Below, in pieces: positions 1 to 10,351 of a stretch of 64,000 nt of DNA. A model generated the notes under the pieces. That model did not search any database and was not told the origin of the DNA. It saw nothing but the letters and a program-made list of their open reading frames with translations. Both the position numbers and the translations under genes were made by a program. The DNA is taken from the NCBI GenBank assembly GCA_024114885.1, contig CP099421.1, forward strand, positions 2,170,001 to 2,234,000, given 5' to 3'. Positions within the stretch are counted from its first letter, which is position 1; the number at the start of each line of letters is the position of its first letter. The stretch is from Septoria linicola. Its lineage: Eukaryota > Ascomycota > Dothideomycetes > Mycosphaerellales > Mycosphaerellaceae.

Positions 1-476
1 AACAGGATCCAGGACGGGCAGATAGAAGGTAAAGCTGCCATAGAAGATTGGCAGTGTATCTTCTCGAACTTGCTTGCTGACTCGAGTGAGCGCTGGCTGG
101 CGGAGGATGTGCTCTGATGTGATGGTCCGGTACGTGGGACTGCTTGACGGCTCGATCTTGACTTTGGTGACGAGGCTTTCCATGTTTCTGGAGCAGTGCC
201 GGGGCAGGACGCTGGCGTTAGGTGTAAGCGAGAGACTCCGTGAACGAGATCCAATGCTTACATTTTGCAGATCTCGAGAGTGAGAGGTTCTGGTACGTCG
301 TCGAACCAAGTGTGATGCGGATGCATATCGACATTCTCGCCCAGGATGAAGCGTTTACATTCACTGCATTGCCTGGGCTGGACGCAGCCGCTGAGCTCGT
401 AAATCTCGTTGCGGATCTCCGCGGGAAGGTCGAGGGAGCTGGCGCTCTGCTTCGCAGCGTTCGTGTCGTCTGCCAT
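1..476 (-). CDS. F-box/2EXR-like small protein, 3' end outside window
   Basis: The ATG is at 476. Exon 1 (476-262) carries the F-box/2EXR-like motif LPAEIRNEIYELSG at residues 17-30, followed by a CxxC pair. A 50-bp GTAAGC...CAG intron (261-212) joins it in frame to exon 2 (211 down to the window edge). Exon 2 encodes QPALTRVSKQVREDTLPIFY, the second conserved block of this fungal family. Family members often take a SCF-adaptor or unknown role; no function has been shown that I can cite. The protein runs off the window, so its C-terminus and length are unknown. The same two blocks recur in the genes at 651-1698 and 40164-40676. I am confident of the exon pair and less sure of the functional label. 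Confidence 0.7.
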
Positions 477-650
477 GAGGTCCTGCTGGTGAGGAAGGAT
501 TGGAAAGTGCTGGGAGTTTAAGATCTGCAGCTGAAGTGCATAATGGCGCTAAGAATATTTAAGCAGGCGGCCCAAGCTTCTTTGCGCTGTACTTGACTAT
601 TACATCCGACTGTTTCAACAACAGCAATACAACACGTCACAATTCACTAC

Positions 651-1698
651 ATGCCCACATCCAGAGACGAACCAAGGCCCGGAAGGCCTGCACAGCTCGC
701 AAAGCAGCTATGTGTTGCTAACACTCGAATTGCAGAGCTCGAAGCGTTGCAGAGGGCACTGGAAGCCACCAGCAAGGAACTCGAAGCATGTAATCTGCAA
801 CTTCGTGTCTCGAACAGTCAGCTGGCGGAACGTAATGCACTCTTGACGGAACAGAGGGCAAAGAAGCCAACATCATCGCTTGCTCTACCGGCTGAGCTTC
901 GCAACCACATTTATGAGCTCAGTGGTTGTCTGAAGGTGGTCACTTGTCATGGAGCACTCTGCTTCCAGGACATGACCGAGTTGCCCTTCAAGCGGAGCTG
1001 CGGACGTGGAATAGGCTCTAGTCTCAAAGCCTGCCCGTTCCGCAGACGTTTCGATGAAGATGGCACGCCGTGGTAAGATACCATTCCATTGCTACCGAGC
1101 CATCGCTGACAATCATGGGCCCACCCGGGTCCCAGCGCGCTTGCCTACAGCTAAGTGGGCGAGGCGGCTTTATCATCACCCTGATACGATTCATACGAAG
1201 AAAATCGCGTTCGATGTACACGGTCAGATACCACCACATCAGTCCAATCTGACCAGAGTGTGCCGGCAAGTGCGTAACGAGACTTTGCCCATATTCTACG
1301 GCCATATCGTGTTCCACGACAGCGGCCTGTCTGACGTCCACGGCTTCACCATGCTTTCAAAAGACGCAATGTAATGGCTCTCAACCATTGGGCAACAGAA
1401 CGCAGGCTTGATCCGTCGACTCGAATTGTCCGCTGGATTCGTGGGTAAGGAGGACTGGACGTTCACATCGGACTCTCTCCTATACCATCAACTGAAACCT
1501 ACAGGACTGCAGCTGGATCAGGGTGTATTGGAGCTTAATAGAAATGATGAGTGTCGTCCGCGACCAGGAGGATGTTGTCAGTATGGACGACACGGCGAGC
1601 AGTGTGAGCAAGAACAAGCCGTAACAGAGGCTGCCAAGGAGGACTGGACCAAGCCCAAATCAAATTGGGGCTGGGAAACCGGACTCTGGACTCATTGA
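651..1698 (+). pseudogene. F-box/2EXR-like gene, probably inactivated
   Basis: The ATG at 651 opens a frame to 1076. It encodes a Leu/Glu-rich predicted coiled coil (about residues 14-72) and then LPAELRNHIYELSG. The second family block, LTRVCRQVRNETLPIFYG, lies in another frame (1015-1374), and I found no convincing intron that links the two. That second frame meets TAA at 1372-1374 and then stays open to TGA at 1698. The residues after the stop, WLSTIGQQNAG, align with WLDAIGHRNAS of the intact paralogue at 40164, so the stop falls inside conserved coding sequence. An intron from 1336 to 1398 (GTCCAC...AACAG) would remove the stop but also part of the conserved block. I read this as a decaying paralogue of the adjacent gene. 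Confidence 0.55.
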
Positions 1699-4485
1699 CA
1701 GATTCCTAATGCTGGTTTCGTGGTCACAGTGGATGCGTGCATACCGTGCAGCTGCCTCGCAATCTACCACTCCAGGTCAAGAAGTGGTGCAGATGACAGT
1801 ATGGGTTCTCCGTAGATCACGAAGAGCCCAAAGCTGATCGCATAAAGATGAATGCTGTGCTCACTAGGTCCAGCTGTGGCGAGATGGATTGGTGATCTAC
1901 TCACGTAAGGCCATTGCGTTGCAATTTCACCTCGTGGCATCCATCGACAGGCACAAGTATGCAAGACAAAGTGATGCTCATCGTTAGCTTTACTTCTAGC
2001 GCGATAACGAAAGCAGCATAGCAATGGACACGGACATGGTCGCCAACAATTTTCTTGTCAGTACTACTCCACACGGTCTCACCATGATGGCGGAGGAGGA
2101 TGGAGAACCATGTTCAAACATATAAAGCACTCAGATGGACGACCATCATGACCGTTGTTTGCATGCCTAAGGCACCATCAATGTCGTGCTGTTGGCGTGG
2201 TAATGACACAAAGGAAGCTTCCTAGGAATACTCTTACACATGACCAGACCATCCTTGCTGACCGCCATTGTCCTCGTGGAAGGACCTGGACATGGTTGAT
2301 AGAAATCGCGATCGTTTCTCGCACGCAAGTTTTGGCGCAAAAGTGCTCATCAATGACATTCGATGAGTACTCCTTGCTGGAAGATGGAAATGCATGTGCA
2401 TCTATCCCAAGTTCACGGCCACGGAAGCTGCGCTGTCTTTGTTGCCTGCCGCTGCAGTCGATCGAGGAAAGTTAATCGTTACTTGATAGAAACGGTGAAC
2501 GCCTGTAGTAGATGTGGAGCTATGGAGTCGTGAGTTTGACGAATTGACGAGGACGGCACAGAGCAGATGCTGTCTATCGTAATACGAAGACGACCAGTCG
2601 CGTCGCCGTCAGCATTACGGACAGGTAGTCCGCGAACTCTTCTACGGCCATTGAGCAATGATGTATGGCTGTGCTCGGACTTGGCACAGCCTCGGAAAAC
2701 GCGCGTGGTAGAAAGTTGAAACGACAGGCTCCCCACAATAGGCTGATGTGTCTTCGTATCCATGTGGAGGCCCGCAGAGTCCAGAACATCGACGTCAAGG
2801 CAGACAGGAGAAGCAGGCTTTGAGCATCCTCGAGATGATGTTTCGAGGAACCTCAGCGGCGGTAGACGTAGAGAGTTGTTGGAAATGCAAGCGCACTCCG
2901 AAACGGGCAATCCTCGGCTAGGGAGTGTATCAGAAATCCTTGTCGTGCTGTGGTCTAGATGTTGTACCTTGTACCGATGTTATGCGAGCAGCCAGCATTG
3001 TGTGCGGTGTGCACTCCTCTAACGCAGTGTGCAATCAATCAAATTCGCTGTTGGACGAATGCTTGCCTGCAGTGCCGCCCCGTGGAACAGTTTGCAGCAC
3101 GGCATTTGCTCAGGATATCGTGCAGCAGAAACACGTGTAGTTTCATGCAGCCAATGACACGGTGGCAGCGGCGGTAGCTCAGACAGGCCAGTGACGGCGA
3201 TGCCGCTCGCATTGATATCCACATGCAGATTGCAGTGTACATGCCGGTGGATCGAGCAGAATGGTCTCTGGTACGATCTGCTGTTGTGGATGAGATGAAG
3301 ACTCGTCGTGGTAGATGCATACGTGGTGGTGCTACACAAGGCTGCCGAGCCACTTCGGCAAGAGATAGGCCGCGTTTCCAGACATGGAAAACGCCAACAA
3401 AGCGCAGCACGCGACAGAGAAATTTGGGGGTCTGCCGAAAAGAAGATCGAGAGCGATCAGCACTGCGTTTTCCTCAAAAGAGTTGTGCTGCAGAGAAAGT
3501 CTTGTCTGCGGTCGATCGACACGCAAGCAGCGGGCTGAAAGCAGAAGCCGGGTTGGACCGTTGCCAACCAGGGCATTTCTCTGCATCCCGGCGGGGTCCA
3601 TCATCGTGTACGGTAGTCCATCGTAGTGCTGAATTTCGATGGCCACCATCGGCTGCAGCAGCTGTGTCAGACGGCGTCGTGCGCGTCGGTGAACCACCCA
3701 CAGCGGCACGAGCATCGACACAAAGGCCACTCTCGGACAAGAATGAGCACTGGATCCACCGTGTCCAGGACAAAGCGACCCACAGTCCGCGAAAAGACGC
3801 GATTTGACGCACAGAACCTTCGAACCGTGCTGCTGGCGTTTCTGGGCGGGATGGTGTGCCTGCAACGCCATCCTGGCCCATGATGAGCCCACAAGGTCGA
3901 TGCAAATTCCTACCAACAACACGACTGCTGCTACGGCGACTACTTACGATTCCTGATCCCGCTTGTTGTCTTTCTGAGGTTTCCACTTTCGTTTCTATCC
4001 TGCGCTGCTCTCTTTGTCTTGCCTCGAACTTACTATTATCGCTCCCACTCGCTGATCCCAAGCTGTCACAAGCTTCTCGTTATCAGCAGCAATAGTTCTA
4101 GAACGGCATCACAACGGGCTTGGGTTAAACCATACCAGTCATACAAATTCACTTATCTACCCGGGACGTACACCAAGGTGAGCATTGTTTGCTGCTACAT
4201 GTACCCACTCTAGACCTCGGTTTTGGCATACTGACTCTGCTGTCAATCCCAGATACACTCGCTCACCTGGCACAAATCACTTATCTCGATCTCCAAGCCA
4301 CTACATACTGGACCCTTTGGATCGTTGTACAGATCAGTCACCGCCTCGCACACTAGATAGCGGCATTTACTGGCATTGGTCTCGATACGACCAAGCCTGC
4401 CTTTTGATCGATATATACCGCACCCGTGGTGCATGTACTACGGGAACGGCCTTCCCGTCTGCGCATAGCATTGTTCTAAGCACCA
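1699..4485. other. Intergenic region, no supported gene
   Basis: This 2.8-kb stretch has many short overlapping frames on both strands. The longest lie at 3223-3807 (+) and 3332-4061 (-). They shadow one another, lack recognisable domains, and the longest reverse frame opens without ATG. An isolated TATAAAG lies near 2120. The last few hundred bases are presumably the leader and promoter of the ecl1-like gene. A lineage-specific spliced gene cannot be excluded. Confidence 0.5.
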
Positions 4486-5682
4486 ATGAATCAACGACAT
4501 CATGCACGACAACCTTCGCAAGGAAGAAAGGTGCTACCGCCGCATGCGCGTCCGAGCAGACCAGCCCCATTGACGCAACGCAAGAGCTATAACAATGCTC
4601 AAGGCACGCATGGTCCAGGCCATGTCCATACCAGCTCTACTGGGCATGCTCAAACGTCTCCGAAAAAGACGGTAGGATCTGGCTGGAGCACCAAGGCTGG
4701 AGCCGAGGAGAACGCTTCAAAGGACGACGAAGAAGAGTCTGGCATGGCATCTTTCTTGCAGTTCTGCATGACGTGCGAGAGGCAAATAGTCACTCCCAAC
4801 TCGAGCATCCTCTATTGCTCCGAAGCGTACGTTACTTTCCGAGCCCCAAGAGGCAACATGGGCTTGGCGATTAACATAGATCACAGTTGCCGACGACGAG
4901 ACTCTCGACCCCCGTCACTCCAAGAAGTGCAGAGTATACAACAGTCGATACAATCGCCCCCGCCAATGTCGTCGACGAATTCATACTTTGATCAGCGCAT
5001 ACCCGAGATTGTGCCTCGACTATCACCAACAGTGCTGCGTCCCATGTCGAGAACGTTCTCAGATCTCTCCCTCAGCGATTCAACCGACTCTGCCTCATCC
5101 GATCAAGATCCGAGCGAGACACGTCGAGACTCCGCAGCAACGGACTATCTCCAACAATTCTACACCAGCTTCAACTCATCATCGAAACATCAACACCACC
5201 ACCACTGCCAACGACCAAGAGCAGACCGCACATCAACAACGAGTACCGGCACTCGCAGCGGCGGCGATAGCAACACAAACCTTCCATCGCTCTCACACTC
5301 CCCGAGCTCATCGTACGGTACCATCGCCTCGAATGCCTCGTACCGACCAGTCATGAAGCACAACCCGTTCTCGAGCACGTTCACCACCAAGAGCGTCGAG
5401 CTCGTCATACCGTACCCGACAATGAGCACGAGTCCAACACAACTTCTCAAAGACGCAAGTCTGAAGAGTAGTGCAAGTACTCTGACTTCCTTCCGCGTCG
5501 CAGAAGCCAACGACATCAGCTACGATGCGAGTTCACCAACTAGTACTACTACTGGATCGAGGAGACAATCGCAGGAAAGAGCAGACCATACACTGAAACA
5601 ATTATTCAGCCATGACGCGATGAAGGCTGAGCCGTTCCTCGCGAAAGCACGACTGAAGAAAGAATTTGGAATTCTACAATAG
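4486..5682 (+). CDS. ecl1: Ecl1-family life-span regulatory factor
   Basis: Two exons, 4486-4826 and 4887-5682, give 378 residues. The first ends at residues FCMTCERQ...LYCSEA. The 60-bp intron (GTACGT...CACAG, with a TTAAC branch-like site) is a multiple of three, so the frame stays open across it. Splicing gives LYCSEACRRRD and completes a four-cysteine cluster (C94, C97, C111, C115), the signature of Ecl1 proteins. In yeasts these extend chronological lifespan and act in nutrient and stress responses. The long Ser/Thr-rich tail (about residues 130-378, with a QHHHHC stretch and many SP/TP sites) is typical of the larger filamentous-fungal forms. The short yeast proteins are little more than the cysteine domain. 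The start codon is the first ATG in frame; an upstream exon is possible. Confidence 0.8.
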   Translation: MNQRHHARQPSQGRKVLPPHARPSRPAPLTQRKSYNNAQGTHGPGHVHTSSTGHAQTSPKKTVGSGWSTKAGAEENASKDDEEESGMASFLQFCMTCERQIVTPNSSILYCSEAYVTFRAPRGNMGLAINIDHSCRRRDSRPPSLQEVQSIQQSIQSPPPMSSTNSYFDQRIPEIVPRLSPTVLRPMSRTFSDLSLSDSTDSASSDQDPSETRRDSAATDYLQQFYTSFNSSSKHQHHHHCQRPRADRTSTTSTGTRSGGDSNTNLPSLSHSPSSSYGTIASNASYRPVMKHNPFSSTFTTKSVELVIPYPTMSTSPTQLLKDASLKSSASTLTSFRVAEANDISYDASSPTSTTTGSRRQSQERADHTLKQLFSHDAMKAEPFLAKARLKKEFGILQ

Positions 5683-6204
5683 ACACGATATATGATAGAT
5701 TGATTTGCACGTTTTTCAGCGAGGGAGAAAGGTGGGCTATACAGGCGCACAGGTTTGGTTCGAGATTTGGTCATCGAAAAAAGTTCTTGGGGAGATATAC
5801 AGGCGTTTTGAGTGGAAGAGGTGGAAATCTAGTACCCTCTGTTGAAGGATCTGGGGCATGAAGAAAGGAATACACTGCTGGCCGCTGTAGGAGAGAGCGA
5901 GCTTGATGGCGACGCGAGTGAGCGCGGCTTATATATCTAGATCACGAAACTCTCGGATCATTATACATTTTTGACAATGTATCGCCGTGGAAGGCTGTAT
6001 ACTTGCTCATGCTTTCTGCTCGCGTAGTTTACTCTCATGTCTGAGCCATCCTTTTGCAGTCAGTCGGGCGTCTGCTGCTAGCCAGCACTCGGTCATACAA
6101 AGGGTCGTGGAGCTACAATCATGGAATACAGCGAGTCAATACCCGAGACTTTCAAGCGTGGCGGAAGCATGGTTTAGCCTTTGCAACACTAGTCTTCTGA
6201 CCCT
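5683..6204. other. Convergent intergenic region
   Basis: This holds the 3' flanks of the ecl1-like gene (+) and the nickel transporter (-). The frame at 5987-6502 (+) is the antisense shadow of the transporter's C-terminus plus flank. I see no gene. Confidence 0.6.
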
Positions 6205-7560
6205 TCACGACAAAGCTTCGCCTCTCGAACTCTCACCGACAGGCCGCACTGCACTTTTGACGTCTGCTCCTTTACCTGTGTCCCTTCGCCAGTCGCCCTC
6301 GGGCGTGGTCTCAACCAGCTGCTCATCATCAAGCACTTCGACCTCGCCGAGATTCGTGCTGCCTCCCTGCTCGTCGTCCCCTGTGTCCACCATCGTACGT
6401 CTCTTCTTGTCCACACTTCTCCTCCATGGCCTGTACAGGAGAACAGACAGGAGGCCGAACACCACGAAACTGCCACATATCGAGCCGCCGATGATGTCGT
6501 AATGATCACCTGCAATGTCCACGCCATCCCAGAATGGTCCTTCAAAGTCCGGCCGCACATTATGAATCATTGTGAGAAGTTGAATGATACCGATGCTGAT
6601 CGCGACTGCCACAGTGACGGCTGTCAACACACATTGGTAGTAGAGCACCGCGATCGCATCTTTGGCAAGCCGAGCAGAAGTGTAGAGCGACATCATAGCC
6701 GCGCCATCGAACGTGTCAAGGAGACACATTCCTGATGTGAAGAGAATTGGGAAGATCAGAATCAGCCAAATCGATGTCCCTTGTGCAGCTTGAATGCTAC
6801 TGATGCCGAGCAGAGCGATTTCAGAGGATGTATCGAACCCCAAGCCGAACAGTACGCCAAGAGGGTACATTTTCCAGGGTCGATCGACGAGCTTGAAAGT
6901 TCTGCGGAGGAGCATAGTCATGCACCCACCGCCTTCGAAGCTGAAATCGAGACTTTCGTGTCCGATGGGGGATGCAATTGCTCGTTGCAGCTGCTGATAG
7001 AGCTTGTATAAGATCCAGCAATTCATGGCCCCGAGGATGATGAGAAAGGCGGCTGAGACCGAAGAGCCGATGATGGATCCGATTGTGCTGAAGCCATCGA
7101 AGCGTTTCTGAATCGCTGCGCTGCTGGCTGCAACTACTATGCTTGTGACGATTACAATCGTGCTGTGTCCCAGCGAGAAGTAAGTGCCTACTGTCACTGG
7201 TTTCTGTCCGGATGCGACCAATCGGCGGGTCATAAGATCAATGGCTGAGATGTGATCCGCATCCAATGCATGGCGCAGGCCGAGAGTGTAGGATAGTACG
7301 GCTGTAGAGATGAGCGCTGTATGGAAGTGAAGCACGACCCCGACAGCGATCCAAACGATGACCTGGACAATAGCCAGAAGAAGGACAATCGCAACGGCGT
7401 TGGCAGGCAGTTTGCGTATCCATGGGATCTGATCGTGATAGTGCTCTGCTTGGACTCTCAGCTTTTTGAGCATAGGCTTCCTCTCCGAGTCAGAGTCCAT
7501 CGCAAGTGCAGTCGTCTCGCTGATCGCGCTGCGAGTTCCGAGTAAGCTTTGGGTTTCCAT
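6205..7560 (-). CDS. nic1: NiCoT-family high-affinity nickel/cobalt transporter
   Basis: This single-exon gene starts at ATG 7560 and encodes 451 residues. The NiCoT signature RHALDADHISAID is at residues 96-108 and supplies the His/Asp metal-selectivity residues of helix II. GTYFSLGHS (125-133) and LGFDTSSEIALLG (240-252) are the other conserved family blocks. About eight hydrophobic segments follow a charged cytosolic N-terminus. In fission yeast, Nic1 takes up nickel for urease, and the same role at the plasma membrane is the likely one here. The C-terminus (about 395-451) is acidic and hydrophilic, and longer than in bacterial members. The gene lies convergent to ecl1 and upstream (same strand) ends 213 bp from the 3' end of the KAS gene. 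Length and motifs are all intact. Confidence 0.93.
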   Translation of the reverse strand: METQSLLGTRSAISETTALAMDSDSERKPMLKKLRVQAEHYHDQIPWIRKLPANAVAIVLLLAIVQVIVWIAVGVVLHFHTALISTAVLSYTLGLRHALDADHISAIDLMTRRLVASGQKPVTVGTYFSLGHSTIVIVTSIVVAASSAAIQKRFDGFSTIGSIIGSSVSAAFLIILGAMNCWILYKLYQQLQRAIASPIGHESLDFSFEGGGCMTMLLRRTFKLVDRPWKMYPLGVLFGLGFDTSSEIALLGISSIQAAQGTSIWLILIFPILFTSGMCLLDTFDGAAMMSLYTSARLAKDAIAVLYYQCVLTAVTVAVAISIGIIQLLTMIHNVRPDFEGPFWDGVDIAGDHYDIIGGSICGSFVVFGLLSVLLYRPWRRSVDKKRRTMVDTGDDEQGGSTNLGEVEVLDDEQLVETTPEGDWRRDTGKGADVKSAVRPVGESSRGEALS

Positions 7561-7772
7561 AACGAGACCTGGAGGCGTTGACCCTTATTAGGATTTCGGT
7601 AGGTGCGCCGCGACAGCCGACAGGCAATGTTATCGAGTAACAGAGCAAGCGCATGTGCCGTTCTGCAGACAACGAGCGAGATTCTTTTGCTGTCAGATCC
7701 CCACGCTGCGGCGGGGTAGCTTTTCGGCCGGCCAGTGGACCCGCAAAATCTATTCAGTGGCGTTATCACTCA

Positions 7773-9176
7773 TCACTTGTACTTTGATATGCAAAGGCTA
7801 GCATTTGTGCCACCAAATCCGAAGCTGTTAGTGAGAGCTGCGTCGACCTCGTATTGCTGCGGCGCGTGAGGAACATAGTTGCAGTTGAAGTCGCTCGCCG
7901 GATCGCCTGGACTGGTGAGGTTGAGGGTAGGAGGTAGCACGTTCTGGTTTTATATGAAGTCAGCACTGGGCTCGCAGTTGTACATCAGAGCCAGTCTTAC
8001 CTGGTGACATGCAAGCATGGTGAAGATTGCTTCGACCGCTCCAGCTGCGCCAAGCAAATGACCAACAGCGCCTTTCGTGCTGGACACATTGACTTCAGAA
8101 GGCCGATCTCTGCCCTCTTCACCCAGCAGCAGCGTCTTGATGGCTTGATTTTCGGCAGCATCACCAAGCTTCGTCGAAGTTGCATGGGCATTGACATAGT
8201 CGATCTGACCTGGTTTGAGCTGGGCGTGCTTCAAGGCTTGTTTCATTGCCAAGAGTGCACCTGCGCCATCTTCCTGCGGAGCGGTCATATGGTAGGCATC
8301 TGATGACAGGCCATAGCCTCTAATCTCGGCATAAATTCTTGCGCCGCGTGCTTTCGCATGTTCGAGTTCCTTCACTTATAGTCAGAGCACTGTGCGTGCA
8401 GCCCAGATAATTGGTCAACATGCCTCAAGAATCACAACTCCCGCGCCCTCGCCAATAACGAACCCAGCCCTGTCTCTATCAAACGGACGAGACGCAGCGG
8501 TCGGATCATCGTTCCAATCTGTGGCAAGACTGCGTGCTCGGGCAAATCCGGCGATGGCGAGTGGATGGATGCAAGATTCAGCTCCACCAGCGACCATGAC
8601 ATCTGCATCGCCAAAGGCAATCAGGCGAGATGCATCACCTATAGCATGAATACCGGTAGTACAAGCAGTAGTCGCGGCGTGGTTAGGACCCATGAAGCCA
8701 TGCTTGATCGAGACGTGGCCAGCTGCGAGATTGATGAGCAATCTAGGCACGAACAAAGGCGACACCTTGCGATAACCAGCTTCGTGAAATGCGACCGAAG
8801 TATTATAAGCTTCGTCGAGATTGCCAATACCAGATCCTATCGTCACTCCAGTAGCCTCCAAATCCTCTTGCTTGGTAGGATGCCACTCCGCATCGTCCAG
8901 CGCTTCTTGTGCCGCAGCGATTGCGTATTGGGCGAAGAGAGCCATTTGGCGTTCTTCGGTGTTGGTAAGCCAATCTGTCGACTGCCACTTGCCATCATGC
9001 CGGCTTCCTCGAGGGACAAGACCAGCAACACGGCTGGGAAGAGCCTCAAATTGAGTGCCTCTGGGTGATGTCGAGACGAGCCCGCTGTGCGATAGCAGCA
9101 GACGTCGCCATGTCTGCTTGATACCTGCTGCAAGAGGAGTGACAGCTCCGAGGCCGGTCACAACGACTCTACGCAT
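7773..9176 (-). CDS. CEM1: Mitochondrial-type 3-oxoacyl-[ACP] synthase (beta-ketoacyl synthase II)
   Basis: Three exons, 9176-8424, 8369-8001 and 7943-7773, give 430 residues, close to yeast Cem1. The protein is a complete thiolase-fold condensing enzyme: MRRVVVTGLGAVTPLA at the start, nucleophile C172 in TACTTGIHA, H313 in NAHATST, H355 in GAVGHLLGAAG, and the C-terminal NSFGFGGTN. It elongates acyl-ACP in mitochondrial type II fatty acid synthesis, which supplies the octanoyl precursor of lipoate. Intron 2 is a normal GTAAGA...CAG. Intron 1 (8423-8370, 54 bp) is best read as GC-AG (GAG/GCATGT), because that gives the family-typical ILEELEHA junction. A GT-AG alternative inserts three residues (ALK). 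No clear targeting presequence is visible, as in yeast Cem1. Confidence 0.93.
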
Positions 9177-10351
9177 CTCACATCACAATGATCACGTTGC
9201 AAAGACGCGTCGAAAGGGCTGGGACGTTTCTAAAATTGGAAGGAGGTTTTGCCGGCCGCCAAGACCATCCCCATGTTGACGTTCACTCTTGATCTTGTTC
9301 TTCTTACAATTTCACACTGTCTGTTATTCACTCTTCACAGCCATGTACGAACCTGGTTGTGTGCTCGTAGGCGCGATCAACTTATCGGGATGTAATTCAT
9401 GATTGAACCGAATGTCAGATACCAAGCCGTGATGGCAGGAAAGCTGTGTTACCACCCAGCTCACCAACCACCTGTACTACCTCCACATGCGGAAGCCTTG
9501 CGTGTCAAAGGATCTGCTCCCTCCGGAGTACGGCGCTGTCACACTTGTGAGCCTATCACTGGTTTACGAGCTGAAGATTCTATGCATGGCATCATCTGTG
9601 AGGCGACCCTCCAGAGGCCTCGAATCACTACTATATCCGGCGCGCATCATGCACAGCAGGCTCCAGGTGCCGAGAGACCCTTATGCTAATCTTCAGCTGC
9701 GCAGAGGTCTGGACAATTATTTTATGAGCCTGTTCTCCGATACATGGACCTCCTCGCTCGAGGTCATGCTACTGCTATCTAGAGGACTCGCGCGATGCTA
9801 GGAAACCATCTGCTGCGCTGTAAGAACTAGACTGTAGAGGGACGATGCTTTGCGCCAAGCTAGGTGGATTGGTGTATCACATCAGCGGCATGCATCCTGT
9901 GCAAGTTGAGTATGAGCTCTGATTTGTTGCGGCACTCGTAATCAGCGACCAGCTGGTTCTGTTGGCATCCACTGCCTCCGTACCGTATGTCTAGGTTAAC
10001 GCTCGTACTGGACGGCAGTAGACCGCAGAACACGGCTGGCTGCATAACTGATCACCAACTCAACTTCTCATCAGGTGGATGAGAGATCGCATTTCCTCTC
10101 ATCCATTTTGCGACTTTGAGTCTGAACACTCATGTCTGCGACCGCAAATCGTGATTGCGGCGCAAATCCTCCTCTCCGGCAGAGCTGATCGCAGACATAG
10201 GGCTCTTCACTATAAGGTTCACCAACACGAACATGGATACTTTTTCAACGCCTCCACCCAGGTTCTCCGTATCGGAGACTGGCACGCCACGATTCACAGA
10301 GCACTTGTGAGTATCGCAAACGCACGCAGTGTTCGCTACGACCCAAATTTC
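9177..10351. other. Divergent promoter region
   Basis: This lies between the KAS gene (-) and the lectin-like gene (+). The frame of the lectin gene is open upstream to an ATG at 10079. The 91 residues it would add are rich in Cys, His and Arg and do not look conserved, so I treat them as leader. The other frames here are short and carry no recognised domain. Confidence 0.5.

Noticed and set aside
1370..1376. RIP (C-to-T at CpA) as the cause of the TAA at 1372
   Set aside because: The paralogue has Leu at this place, so TTA-to-TAA is as likely as CAA-to-TAA. The surrounding DNA is not AT-rich and shows no repeat-wide mutation pattern.
3223..4061. Overlapping long frames on both strands (194-196 codons)
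   Set aside because: The three frames mirror one another, show no domain, and one opens with TTG. Composition looks like a chance result of a GC-rich stretch.
10079..10351. Longer N-terminus for the lectin-like protein
   Set aside because: The frame is open, but the 91 residues are Cys/His/Arg-rich and unlike a protein start. The ATG at 10352 gives a cleaner cytosolic tail.
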